Source: Chrysochromulina tobinii (Eukaryota; Haptophyta; Prymnesiales; Chrysochromulinaceae). From it: DNA of 40,165 nt. The position numbers and the translations under genes are program-made. The notes under the pieces were generated by a model. The model saw only the letters and a program-made list of their open reading frames with translations. It searched no databases and was not told where the DNA came from. Below are positions 8,471-17,324 of this stretch, in pieces. The stretch covers positions 1 to 40,165 of the forward strand of contig JWZX01002559.1 of NCBI GenBank assembly GCA_001275005.1. Reading direction: 5' to 3'. How positions within the stretch are numbered: position 1 is the first letter of the stretch; each line of letters starts with the position of its first letter.

Positions 8471-9099
8471 GGCCCCTCGCCGAAAGCGCCGAACGACGCG
8501 AAGCGCCTACCGGTACCGGTACCGGTAAAAAGACACCGGGGAGCCGGGGCGGGTTCGCTCGGGGCGTGGACAACACACGACAGTCAAGAGAGGACTACTG
8601 GCTAACTTTGACAGCGGGCGGTTAGACCTCTCACACTAGCTCCTAAGTTTCCGTGTTTCCGTACCGCGTGTACGAAGCTCGAAGGTACAACAGATGAATC
8701 AGAAGATAATGCAGAATCAGCTGCTCGGTTTAAGTTTAGTTCATAAGCCATGTCATACACTAAGTTAAAACTACACACGAATCACGAATGCTCAATACAA
8801 GTACGTACAGTAGGGCATGCACATGCATGGTGTTGTTTAACACCGTTGAGGAACAGGGGTTCGATCCAGGGGCAACACGCCAAGGTCAGCGACGCCATCA
8901 CCAGAGGCACTCCCAAATGAGCCGTCGCATGCCACGGTTGAACACAGATTCCTAAAAGGGGCGGCGTGGGGTTTGCGGAAAGCTCAGCGCGGGCGATGCC
9001 CTGAGCACTCCGGTTTCGCTCACGCTCGAGTATGACGCCGGGTGCACGCGCTCGTCACCCTGAGCAGCTGTGCCACCCCCAACGTCCCACGCCAGCGCG
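8471..9099. other. Intergenic region, no gene seen
   Basis: Upstream of the exostosin gene and downstream of homospermidine synthase. It holds three copies of accggt (8509-8526), overlapping KpnI-like palindromes. The rest is moderately AT-rich non-coding sequence. A ggttcgatcc at about 8858 resembles a tRNA T-loop but no tRNA folds around it. Confidence 0.6.
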
Positions 9100-11037
9100 C
9101 TAGCGAACGAGCACGTTTCGGAACTGCCATGGGTCGGAATCGTCGATGTCTTCCGGGAAGAGCCCAGGCCTGCTGGAGAGGGGAGTCCAGTCGGTGTAAT
9201 AGCCCTTGACGGTGCCGAGGTAGGGCTTCTGGATGTTCAGGCAGGCGCGGTAGTCCATCTCATCGGACTCGACGATGCCGGCGCTCGGGTTGGTGAGCGC
9301 CCAGGCCATGCCAGCGAGAATGGCCGAGGTGACCTGCAATCCGGTCGCGTTTTGGTAGGGCGCGAGCTCCCGCGCCTCGTCGATCGAGAGCTGCGAGCCA
9401 TACCAGTAGGCGTTCTTGGCATGGCCGAAGACAAGGACGCCGAGCTCGTCGCTGCCGTCGACGATCTCGTCCTCGTCGAGCACATGCTTCTCCTCCTGGG
9501 GCCTGCCGGCGCGCCCAAACATCTCGTGCAACGACAGCACCGCGTCGTTCGTCGGATGGTAGGCATAGTGGCAGGTTGGTCGGTAGGCGACGGCAGAGCC
9601 GTCACGGACGGTGAAGTAGTCGGCGATCGAGATGGCTTCGTTGTGGGTGACGAGGAAGCCGAAGTACGCCTCCGACGTCGGGCACCAGGTGCGAACGCGG
9701 GTGTTCGCTCCGGGCTGCAACAGATAGGCTCCGACCTTGGTGCCGATCGTCATCAGTCGGGCGTTCTCGGGCAGCCACTTTTCGTGCGTGCCCCAGCCGA
9801 GCTCGGCTGGCTGCAGCCCTTCGGAAATGAAGCCCTCGACCGACCAGGTGTTGAGGAAGACGTTCATCGGCTTGGGGCTCCGGCTGCGCTGGGTGTCCCT
9901 CTCGGCGATGTGTACGCCCTTGACACCCAACTCGCGCATGAGCTGTGCCCACCCCTCGCGGTCGTCCGGCCCCGGCTCAATGAAGGCATGGCCCGTATCG
10001 TGGGCGATGTCGCAGAGCGCTTGCTTGAGGAGCCACGACACCATGCCGGGATTCGCGCCGCAGCAGGAGACCGCCGTGGGCCCGCCCGGGCTCCGCGCCT
10101 TCTCCTCTCGCAGCGCGCTCCGAAGGACATTATTCGTGCGCTGCTCGGGTCCAGCGCCCTTGTCAAAGTAGAAGCCCTGCCAGGGCTCGACGACGGTATC
10201 GATGTAGAGAGAGCCGAGCTCGCGGCAGAGCCGTATGATGTCGATCGAGGAGGTATCGACTGAGACGTTGACGCAGAAGCCCTGCCCGCCGCCCGCGGTG
10301 AGCAGCGGCGTCAGCACCTCGCGATAGTTCTCTTGCGTGATTGCGACCTGCTCGAACCGAATGTCGCGCTCGTCGAGCAGGCGCCGGTGGCGGTCACTTG
10401 GGTCGATGACGACGAAGCGGGATGGGTCGTAGTCGAAATGCCGCTCGAGCATGGGCAACATGCCTTTGCCGATGGAGCCGAAGCCGATCATCACCAGGGG
10501 ACCCTCGATCCTGCCGTGCTTTGGCCATGGCCAGCTGTCGGTCGCCACAGCGGTGCGCCCACTAGATGTGTCGCTACTGTCTGATAGACTGTCACTTGAT
10601 GCGTTGGTGAGACCCCCCTCACGGCTCGATGTGTCGGTCTCCATCTTTAACGACGGTAGCCCCACAAAGGTTGAGTCGTGAGGGGGGTAGCTCCCAGAGA
10701 GCGGGGCGATGGGAAGATGTTCTTGCGCGCAGTCTCTATGACAGTCTTCTTCATCCGGAGGTTCTTCATCCGGAGACTCCGGCTCGGGAGTCGATTGCTG
10801 GCCCTGGCGCGCATCCATGATGCGGCCGCGGCGCTTCTGGAGAAGAGCGGGACCGCCGGATCGTAATGATATGCAATCAGCCATCATTTGACGAGATTCC
10901 TTCGGTGCTCGCTTTTTGGCGCAAAATTTGGTGAACTCATGAACAAGTTCATTCCGGGCGGCAGAGTCGCGCGGAATGTTTGAACGAAAGGCAAGCCGAA
11001 GGCTAGATCCCGCTTGCAGGCCGAGACAGCGAGACAT
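9100..11037 (-). CDS. hss: Homospermidine synthase, bacterial type
   Basis: 645 residues. The core (about 175-645) matches bacterial homospermidine synthase in length (about 470) and content: a Rossmann motif VMIGFGSIGKGML (182-194), DTVVEPW, SCCGANPGMVSWLLKQAL, MNVFLNTWSVEGFISEG and AELGWGTHEKW. The enzyme makes homospermidine from two putrescines (or putrescine and spermidine), using NAD as a recycled cofactor. It belongs to the saccharopine-dehydrogenase-like fold, unlike plant homospermidine synthases, which derive from deoxyhypusine synthase. The first ~40 residues (MSRCLGLQAGSSLRLAFRSN) are basic and Ser/Arg-rich like an organelle leader; residues 75-170 are acidic and low-complexity. 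An inner ATG start is possible. A bacterial-type enzyme in a eukaryote suggests old transfer; codon use looks native. Confidence 0.9.
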   Translation of the reverse strand: MSRCLGLQAGSSLRLAFRSNIPRDSAARNELVHEFTKFCAKKRAPKESRQMMADCISLRSGGPALLQKRRGRIMDARQGQQSTPEPESPDEEPPDEEDCHRDCAQEHLPIAPLSGSYPPHDSTFVGLPSLKMETDTSSREGGLTNASSDSLSDSSDTSSGRTAVATDSWPWPKHGRIEGPLVMIGFGSIGKGMLPMLERHFDYDPSRFVVIDPSDRHRRLLDERDIRFEQVAITQENYREVLTPLLTAGGGQGFCVNVSVDTSSIDIIRLCRELGSLYIDTVVEPWQGFYFDKGAGPEQRTNNVLRSALREEKARSPGGPTAVSCCGANPGMVSWLLKQALCDIAHDTGHAFIEPGPDDREGWAQLMRELGVKGVHIAERDTQRSRSPKPMNVFLNTWSVEGFISEGLQPAELGWGTHEKWLPENARLMTIGTKVGAYLLQPGANTRVRTWCPTSEAYFGFLVTHNEAISIADYFTVRDGSAVAYRPTCHYAYHPTNDAVLSLHEMFGRAGRPQEEKHVLDEDEIVDGSDELGVLVFGHAKNAYWYGSQLSIDEARELAPYQNATGLQVTSAILAGMAWALTNPSAGIVESDEMDYRACLNIQKPYLGTVKGYYTDWTPLSSRPGLFPEDIDDSDPWQFRNVLVR

Positions 11038-11365
11038 TACAATTGTATAACTCTCAGGGGCATGCTCAGGGGCGGTGGATGTTGAGGCGGTCAGAGATGG
11101 CGGTCGCTAAGGCCGCGAGAGTATCACAAATGGTCGGCGGCGTCGGCGCGTCAGTGGGGTCCCCAGGGGGCGCACAGCTCACCACGGCGCGTCCCAGTGG
11201 GGTAGGTCCCCGGCTCACCACGGCGCGACTCAGTGGGATCGCCCGCATCAGTCCGTCACCAGAGAAGTCCCTGCTTGCAGATCCGTGGTTCCAGATCCAT
11301 GTGCGGCCTGGAGGGATTCAGGTCCGAAAACAGCGTTCCCAGCGCCTCAGACGCAGCGAACGGGC
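11038..11365. other. Intergenic region with a 36-bp tandem duplication
   Basis: Between the homospermidine synthase start and the DNAJC9-like stop. It contains two direct copies of gctcaccacggcgcg...cagtggg (11177-11201 and 11213-11237, period 36 bp). No gene seen. Confidence 0.6.
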
Positions 11366-12214
11366 TCATCTCTGCTTCCCCTTGGAGACCCCCGAGAGCA
11401 TCCGGCGCTGCGCGGCCTCGAAGGCGGCCGGATCGGCCAGCGGGTCAGCGGACAATGTCTTCTTCGCCTTGCTGCTTGCGCCCTTGTCCTTCTTCTCGCC
11501 CTTTCGAGGCGAGGCGACCTGGGCTGCACCACCAAACTTGCTAGTCAGCGAGGCGAGCAGCGCCTCTTGACGCTGTCCCTGGCGAGCGACGATCGCTGCG
11601 AGGAGCCCGTCTTCGCTGCCGCCCGCGCCGCGCAGCCCGAGCTCCTTGGCGAGCTCCTCGGCCTCGGCGGCCTCATTGACCGCGCGCTGCTGCCGCTTCT
11701 GCTTTTTGGACGTGGCCTCGTTCTCAAAGGCCTTGAGACGGCGCACTTTGCCCGCCGCAACGTCGGCCTGCAGCATCTCGCGGAAGCGTGGCTCATCCAC
11801 CTCGGTGCTGCACATCATACGGTCGAGGATGCCGCCCATGTCGCCTTTGGCATCCTCGTAGGCGCGACGGAGGTCGGCTGCCTCCTCCTCTGAGCCACGG
11901 TAGCCAGCGGCGAACGCGTCGATGCGGTCCTGGGTGACGCGCGTGTAGAAGTCGTTCCAGAAGGCGGTCCACTGCGCCTCGCCAATTGTCGACGGGCCAT
12001 CGTCCACGATGCCCGCCGCGTCGTAAGCGCTGCGCTTCTCGACGTCACGAAGGACGCTGTACGCTCTACCTAGTGCCTGGAAGCGCTCGTGCGCACCCGC
12101 GTCGCCCGGATTCTTATCCGGGTGCTCGATGCGCGCCTTCTGCAGATACGCCTTCTTGACCGCCTCCGCGCTCGCGTCGCGCGGAACGCCCAGCACGAAG
12201 TACAGGTCTTCCAT
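11366..12214 (-). CDS. J-domain co-chaperone, DNAJC9-like
   Basis: 282 residues from the ATG at 12214, chosen because the J domain starts right there (MEDLYFVLGV); an upstream ATG at 12286 would overlap the promoter of the divergent neighbour. The J domain (1-70) has HPD at 31-33. Downstream, EPRFREMLQADVAAGKVRRLKAFENE, a basic KKQKRQQRA stretch, and AEELAKELGL match the DNAJC9 layout, where this region binds histone H3-H4 and the J domain recruits Hsp70. The lysine-rich tail suits a nuclear protein. It is divergent from the FHA gene with only 76 bp between start codons, so the two may share a promoter. Assignment to DNAJC9 rests on the post-J region. Confidence 0.8.
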   Translation of the reverse strand: MEDLYFVLGVPRDASAEAVKKAYLQKARIEHPDKNPGDAGAHERFQALGRAYSVLRDVEKRSAYDAAGIVDDGPSTIGEAQWTAFWNDFYTRVTQDRIDAFAAGYRGSEEEAADLRRAYEDAKGDMGGILDRMMCSTEVDEPRFREMLQADVAAGKVRRLKAFENEATSKKQKRQQRAVNEAAEAEELAKELGLRGAGGSEDGLLAAIVARQGQRQEALLASLTSKFGGAAQVASPRKGEKKDKGASSKAKKTLSADPLADPAAFEAAQRRMLSGVSKGKQR

Positions 12215-12290
12215 CTTTGAGACTGACCTTTCGTCTTCCCGCCAGTTGCTGAATGCGTCAAACTGCGAGCGGAACTCTGGAGCCACAGAT
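12215..12290. promoter_or_regulatory. Very short bidirectional promoter, DNAJC9-like / FHA protein
   Basis: Only 76 bp separate the two start codons of divergent genes. No TATA box is seen. Both 5' untranslated regions and any core promoter must fit here or overlap the opposite coding sequence. Confidence 0.5.
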
Positions 12291-14984
12291 ATGGCGGACG
12301 CTGCAGTCGTGGTGATACTTGAGGACGGAAGTGTGGGGCAGCCGCATCGCGTTCACCGCGTGTTCGACAAGAAGCAGCGCCTGAATGCGCCGGCAGCGGC
12401 CGCCTGGGCTCTCGGCTCCTTCTCCATCGGGCGCGGAGGGCCAGTGAGCCTGCGCATCGAGCAGCCGCATATTTCGGCCACCCAGTGCACTATCTCGCCG
12501 CCTGCGCCAGATAGCCCAGGGTGGCGCCTCGCCGATTTCTCCACGAACGGCACGCTTGTGAACGGTACCCTCGTTGGGAAGGGCAACGCCGTGGAAATCC
12601 ACGATGGCGACACGATCAACTTCTCGCTGAGGCCCTACCCATACGCCATCTTTCGGGAGCGCTTCGACGATGCCGTGACCGAGGCTGCCGCTGCAGCGGC
12701 GACCGGGGCGCCCGCGGCGGCTTTGGCCGCTTCCGCCGCCGGCGCCAAGAAGCGCCGTGTGGCCTGTGCCGAGCCCGGCGCGGTAGCGTCCGCCGGCGTC
12801 GCTTCCTCGCCCTCGTCGCACGAGGCGATGCGGCGGTCGTCGGCGAGCAACGCGGCGCACGCGGTCATGCAGGAGGAGCTCGCGCGCTCCCAACGGCAGC
12901 TGCAGGAGACGGAGGCCAAGCTGCAGGGGGTGGAACGAAGCGCGGCCGAGGCGGCTAAGGAGCAGGCGCGCGTGCTCGCCGAGCGTGAAGAGGCGTGGAG
13001 CGCGAAGCTGCGCGAGGCGCAGCACGAGGCACGCGCCGTGTCCGAGCGCCACGAGACCGAGCTTGACAAGCAGGCCGCTGCGCTGCGAGCGCTCGAGCAG
13101 CGGCTCGCGGCGGCAGAAGAGAGGGCGGCGGCGGACGCGGCGACGCTCGCCTTGAGCCGCGAGCAGGCAGTCGTCGAGCGGGAGCAGCGCGAGCAGCTCG
13201 AGGCGACGCTGCGCGCCAAGGCGCAGGCGCTCGAGGCGGCGACCTACACGAATGCCGAGCTCCAACACAAGCTCGCGGCGGCTGCCGAGGCGCAAGAGAT
13301 CGCCCTGCGTGAGGTCGCGTTGTCTCGGGCGGAGGTGGAGGCGGCCAGACGCAAGGGTACCGAGGGCGAAGCTCGCCTCGCCGAGTTGGGCGCGAAGCTC
13401 GAGGCGGCGCGTGCGGAGCTCGGCACCCTGCACGAGGCGAAACGCGAACTCGCCCAGGCGCTGCGTGCCGCCGAGGGCGCACGCACTGAAGCGAGCATAT
13501 GTGCCGAAGGGTGGAAGCGCAAGCACGAGGAATGGAGCGCACGCAGCGCGGGCGAGCTCAGCAGCGCACAGGCGCAGGTGGAGCGGCTTCAGGCGGAGGT
13601 GGCGGCACTGCGCGAGCACGAGAGCTCGCACCACTCGCAGCTGGCCGCCTCCTTTCGCCGGCTGCAGGCAGGGCAGGAGCGCGCGAGTGCGCTGCAAGAG
13701 CGCGCACGCACGACGCGCGCCGCCGTCGGGTTTCTCGTCGCAACAGCGGCCGAGATGCAGCGCGCCGTCGCGATCGCGCACGCGGCGGCGCTCGAGGAGG
13801 AGGAGGCCGCCTCCGAGGCCGTCGCCGCCGAGGCCTCGAGCGTATCGTCGGAAGTCGGAGCCTCGCCCGGTGGCGGCGGCGGCGGCGGCGGTGGTGGCGG
13901 CCTTTACGGCGGCGATGGCGGCGAGAACGAGGACGTCGCGGGTGTGACTCAGCCAGAGCCTAGCCGCGTGGCGGGAGGCCTCGGTGCCGTCCTCGGGGCG
14001 CCTGCCCCTTACGCCTTCTATGCTGGTTCGCAGCACTCCTCCGAAGGAGGGCCGACGCAGCTCGATCGGCCGCGGCGAACCGCACCGCAGTCCAGCCTGA
14101 CGCCACGGGCGGGCAGGGATTACGACGTGGGCGCGACGCAGCAGCCCGACGCCGAGACAGCCCTCGAGCCTGCGCCCACTCCGGCGCCTACGCAGCACGA
14201 AGCGTGCGAGCCCGACGACGACGCCATGGCGCCCACGCCTGTGCTGGCGCTCGGCCGGGGCGGCAGCAGCACGACGCGGCCACTCGAGCCCATCGCAGAG
14301 GGGGTGCACCCTCTTGACACTGCACTGCGGCACCACCGCGCCGCGCCAACGCAGACGCTCGATGAGGAGGGCGATGGCGTGGCGTGCGATGGCGTGGCGT
14401 GCGATGCAGATGGTGGCGCGACCTCCTCTGCGGGAGGTGTTCATACCTCTGCGGGAGGTGTTCATACGGCCAACCGTACGGGTGCCTCGTCGAGCGTCGC
14501 TGGGAGCCGAGCGCCGAGCGCGGCCGCAGCGAGCGCAGCCGCGAGCGCTGCGGCCAGAAGCAGCGGTTCACTGCCGCCGTACCTGCAGGAGCAATACGAG
14601 CAGATGGCGGAGCAACAGCAGGTCACACCGTTCGGCACGCAGGGTTCCGCCCGAGAGGACGCTGATGACGACACTTATGACGAGGCGGAACATGAGGTGG
14701 CATATGGCGCGAACACAGGCGCGGAGGCTGCCGCCCTGTATGGCGCGAACACGGCGGCGGACGCGGAGACGCTCTACGAGCAGGACGACGACCCCATGGG
14801 CGAGCACGCGGAGGTGATCAACGAGGTGACCCACGCTGGTGAGACGGCGCACGGTGGCCACCAGGGCCCTGGTGACCTCGGCGGCGTCACCCAGGTACAG
14901 CGTGATGTTGACGAGCCCAGCCCCATGATGGGTGGCGGCTGTGAGACGCTCGTGCAGGGCTTTGATGAAGATGAGGACGCGTAG
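12291..14984 (+). CDS. FHA-domain, coiled-coil, TQ-rich nuclear-type protein
   Basis: 897 residues from the ATG at 12291; a longer frame runs upstream into the neighbour and is not used. The FHA domain (about 40-120) shows FSIGRGG (44-50), PHISATQC (59-66) and STNGTLVNG (84-92), the phosphothreonine-binding loops. Residues 190-500 are Ala/Glu/Arg/Gln-rich coiled coil. A glycine run (about 525-535) leads to a low-complexity tail holding seven Thr-Gln pairs (first at 553, last at 867), several with acidic residues nearby (PTQTLDEEGD, ATQQPD), ending in FDEDEDA. FHA plus an SQ/TQ-type cluster is the layout of DNA-damage adaptors such as NBS1, MDC1 or Rad53-type proteins, but no BRCT or kinase domain is present. 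The role in damage signalling is inferred. Confidence 0.75.
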   Translation: MADAAVVVILEDGSVGQPHRVHRVFDKKQRLNAPAAAAWALGSFSIGRGGPVSLRIEQPHISATQCTISPPAPDSPGWRLADFSTNGTLVNGTLVGKGNAVEIHDGDTINFSLRPYPYAIFRERFDDAVTEAAAAAATGAPAAALAASAAGAKKRRVACAEPGAVASAGVASSPSSHEAMRRSSASNAAHAVMQEELARSQRQLQETEAKLQGVERSAAEAAKEQARVLAEREEAWSAKLREAQHEARAVSERHETELDKQAAALRALEQRLAAAEERAAADAATLALSREQAVVEREQREQLEATLRAKAQALEAATYTNAELQHKLAAAAEAQEIALREVALSRAEVEAARRKGTEGEARLAELGAKLEAARAELGTLHEAKRELAQALRAAEGARTEASICAEGWKRKHEEWSARSAGELSSAQAQVERLQAEVAALREHESSHHSQLAASFRRLQAGQERASALQERARTTRAAVGFLVATAAEMQRAVAIAHAAALEEEEAASEAVAAEASSVSSEVGASPGGGGGGGGGGGLYGGDGGENEDVAGVTQPEPSRVAGGLGAVLGAPAPYAFYAGSQHSSEGGPTQLDRPRRTAPQSSLTPRAGRDYDVGATQQPDAETALEPAPTPAPTQHEACEPDDDAMAPTPVLALGRGGSSTTRPLEPIAEGVHPLDTALRHHRAAPTQTLDEEGDGVACDGVACDADGGATSSAGGVHTSAGGVHTANRTGASSSVAGSRAPSAAAASAAASAAARSSGSLPPYLQEQYEQMAEQQQVTPFGTQGSAREDADDDTYDEAEHEVAYGANTGAEAAALYGANTAADAETLYEQDDDPMGEHAEVINEVTHAGETAHGGHQGPGDLGGVTQVQRDVDEPSPMMGGGCETLVQGFDEDEDA
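14377..14468. repeat. Short in-frame coding duplications in FHA protein tail
   Basis: Two copies of gatggcgtggcgtgc (14377-14406) and two of tctgcgggaggtgttcatac (from about 14428 to 14467). They duplicate DGVAC and SAGGVHT in frame. Recent slippage in a disordered region is the simplest reading. Confidence 0.85.
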
Positions 14985-15367
14985 CGTGACCGCGTTCCAG
15001 ACTCCACAGTGTACGCGTGTGCTGACTCAGGTGCAATGGCGCATGGACCCGTGTAAGATCTGAGAAGATCATCCTAGATCATCCGGCCAGAGGCGAAATT
15101 TTTGGTGTATTTATGAGCCGCGCTGGCTAGGTGTCTGGCGTGGACTGTTGTCGCAGTTCTGACGTTTACTGCGCAGACCGCAGTTCGCGCACTTCGCTCG
15201 ACCACCGATGTATACAACCCGTGTGCGCTTAAGTGTGCGCGCTCTACCACGTAGCCACTAGCCTAGTGGCATGCCTAGTGGGTATACCCTTGGGTACCCG
15301 CGATCGCCAGGACGAATACACATCAAACATCACTAATCACGCTCCGCTCAAACGCTGGCGTTCGCGT
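14985..15367. other. Convergent intergenic region
   Basis: Between the FHA stop (plus) and the Cys-rich protein stop (minus). It has short palindromes (ccactagcctagtgg near 15251) and repeated ctagtgg motifs. No gene or RNA recognised. Confidence 0.5.
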
Positions 15368-17011
15368 TCACGAAACCCGATGAAAGAGCCGTCCCAATCC
15401 CCCCGCGCACTGCCGCTCATTCGCCTCGCGCTCGCGGCTCTCGATCTGAGCGCTCTCGTTGAGGAGGGTGAAGTACGAGAAGGGGCCCAGCAGGCCAGAG
15501 CCGCGCAGCTCGCCGGCCGTGCACCACGGCTGTGAAGCGCACGCGGTGGCTGCGCGCGCCTCGCAATAGGTCGTCAGCCCCTCGCGTAGCTCTTCTACGA
15601 GATGAGAGATGAGCCGCCGGCTGTAGCGCACCGCGGGTATCAGGCACGACGCCTGCCGGGCGTACTTCTTTTGGTGCGGTCCGTTACGTGCGCCAGAGTG
15701 CACCCAGCTCGAGTTCTGCTCCGCAAGATCGAGGCAGATGAGATCTGGCGACGCGAGATCGGGCGACAGGGCAGCAGCAGGGAGACCGGACGTTGGCGCG
15801 TTGGTCTTGGGCGCTGAATGAGGCGCTGAGTTGGGCAGCTGGTGTGATGGACCGATCCGTGCGGCCAAACTGTTGAACACATCGGCGCTCAGGACGGCGG
15901 CGAGATCACCTGACCAGCCCACGTCGTGCTGTAAGACCCACACGTGGGCATGCGGAGTGACTCCGCTCATGGCACGGCCGTGCAGGGCAAGCCAGCTGAG
16001 GCCGACCAGGTCGCATCCGTTCGAGAGCCATTTGGGTCGTCGGCGGTCGGCCCACTTGAAGCCTTGGCCGTGCTTGGTCAAGAGGAGAAGAGGGAATGCT
16101 CTCCTCACGTCGCTGAGCCCCACACGGTGCACCAGCCCTGCCCTCTCGCCTTGATGGTCCTTAGCAGCGCTGAGAGCAGCGCCCGTCACGGCGCGCCCGC
16201 TCATGGCCTGCGCGACGGCAGCCATGATCGTGGACACCGCTTTCTCGTCGGATCGCCGAGCGATCGCCAAGGACGTACCTCCACAAGTCTCCTGTCGCAG
16301 ACACACCTCGGTTGCGAGCACGACGCGGTGGACGTGGCCGTCGCGTGAGAGAGCCACATGAGCTCGCGCTACTCGAGCTGCGACCTTGTGATCCACCGCG
16401 TACGAGGCCACGGTGTGCAGCACGAGCAAGGGACGCGCGGCCGTGTTGGTCAACGAGGCGATTGCCGTCGTCGTGCGGTGCGCCGCCCTTGGCGAGTTGT
16501 GATTGCTCATCGCGGTTGGTCGAGTTGGCGCGGCGCAGAGCGCAAGCCCAGCCTGAAGGCCGCGCCCAAGAGCCCAGTCCGGCTCGAACGTCTGGGCATC
16601 GAGGTGTCCCAAGCACATGCCATTGGAGGCGTCGTGCATCCAAACTGTGCAGGAGCTCTTGCCGGGTCGATACTCGTAGCCGTCGAACCATCGGTACTCG
16701 TTGCCGTCGAAGTCGTCGCAAGCCTGCCGACAATCCAACGCAGTTTTCGCATGACCCAACGCCACCTGCTCGCCCTCTCGTGGCTGGTTGCATACGCCGC
16801 TGGGCAGGGGATGCCCGAGCCGATCCGTGCACGCACACTGAGAGCAGGCTCGGCACGCACAGCGATGGCAGTCGTCTAGTGTGCAATAGGGCTCGCATGC
16901 ACTGGCGTCGACGAAGTGAGACGCTGCGACGGCACTCGTGTTGCTGAGCGGCGCGCAGAGCCGAGCCGCTGACGACATGTACATAGTAGTAGACACTGCC
17001 GAATAATCCAT
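15368..17011 (-). CDS. Cys-rich secretory-type protein with possible glycosyltransferase-like domain
   Basis: 547 residues from the ATG at 17011. A longer frame to 17170 reads through a (GT)n microsatellite and is not used. Residues 39-75 are Cys-rich (CEPYCTLDDCHRCACRACSQC). Residues 90-160 look like a PAN/Apple-type module (ALDCRQACDDF...SSCTVWMHDASNGMCLGH). The C-terminal half has strand-like LLVLHTVASY, FPLLLLTKHGQGFKW, and HVWVLQHDVGWSGDL (357-370), where the HD pair could act like the metal motif of a GT-A glycosyltransferase, then cysteines near the C-terminus. Disulfide-rich modules argue for the secretory pathway, but no clear signal peptide or anchor is visible. The glycosyltransferase idea is weak; I do not recognise the family. 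Confidence 0.6.
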   Translation of the reverse strand: MDYSAVSTTMYMSSAARLCAPLSNTSAVAASHFVDASACEPYCTLDDCHRCACRACSQCACTDRLGHPLPSGVCNQPREGEQVALGHAKTALDCRQACDDFDGNEYRWFDGYEYRPGKSSCTVWMHDASNGMCLGHLDAQTFEPDWALGRGLQAGLALCAAPTRPTAMSNHNSPRAAHRTTTAIASLTNTAARPLLVLHTVASYAVDHKVAARVARAHVALSRDGHVHRVVLATEVCLRQETCGGTSLAIARRSDEKAVSTIMAAVAQAMSGRAVTGAALSAAKDHQGERAGLVHRVGLSDVRRAFPLLLLTKHGQGFKWADRRRPKWLSNGCDLVGLSWLALHGRAMSGVTPHAHVWVLQHDVGWSGDLAAVLSADVFNSLAARIGPSHQLPNSAPHSAPKTNAPTSGLPAAALSPDLASPDLICLDLAEQNSSWVHSGARNGPHQKKYARQASCLIPAVRYSRRLISHLVEELREGLTTYCEARAATACASQPWCTAGELRGSGLLGPFSYFTLLNESAQIESREREANERQCAGGLGRLFHRVS

Positions 17012-17324
17012 GTCTGTCGGCTTAAGCTGTCGGCATGTGTGTGTGTGTGTGTGTGTGAAACAGACGATGCGTGCGCCGTCGTCTCGTCTGCCAGCGGCCA
17101 ACCAGCGGCCCGGCAGCCAGCAGGAATCCAGGCTTATCCAGGCGGCTCCGTCTAGGCTCGTCCAAAGCACCCAAAGTCAAAGAAAAGGGAAATGTGTTTA
17201 ATGGAAACGATAATTGTTCTGTGCATGCGGAGAAGTTGTTTCTACCCAAGTGAGACTTGACTTGATACTTGACTTGTTTGACTTCTTCACAGCCAATCGA
17301 AAAACCTTGCCCCTTCACACGCAA
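17012..17324. promoter_or_regulatory. Divergent promoter region with (GT)n
   Basis: The 313 bp between start codons of the Cys-rich protein (minus) and the PUB protein (plus). It contains (TG)11 at 17036-17057 and short ttgactt repeats near 17258-17283. Otherwise moderately AT-rich. Confidence 0.4.
17036..17057. repeat. (TG)11 microsatellite
   Basis: Perfect dinucleotide run just upstream of the Cys-rich protein's ATG on the minus strand. Confidence 0.95.

Noticed and set aside
8845-8885. Possible tRNA T-arm (ggttcgatcc)
   Set aside because: The bases around the loop do not pair as a five-base stem, and no anticodon or acceptor arms are found at the right distance.
9070-10263. 397-residue plus-strand open frame
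   Set aside because: Antisense to homospermidine synthase, which has clear conserved motifs on the minus strand.
12258-14465. 735-residue minus-strand open frame opposite the FHA gene
   Set aside because: Antisense shadow of a GC-rich coiled-coil gene; Arg/Leu-rich with no recognisable domain. The plus strand has a clear FHA domain.
17012-17170. 53-residue extension of the Cys-rich protein reading THTHTHT
   Set aside because: It comes from the (GT)n microsatellite in the divergent promoter; the ATG at 17011 is a better start.
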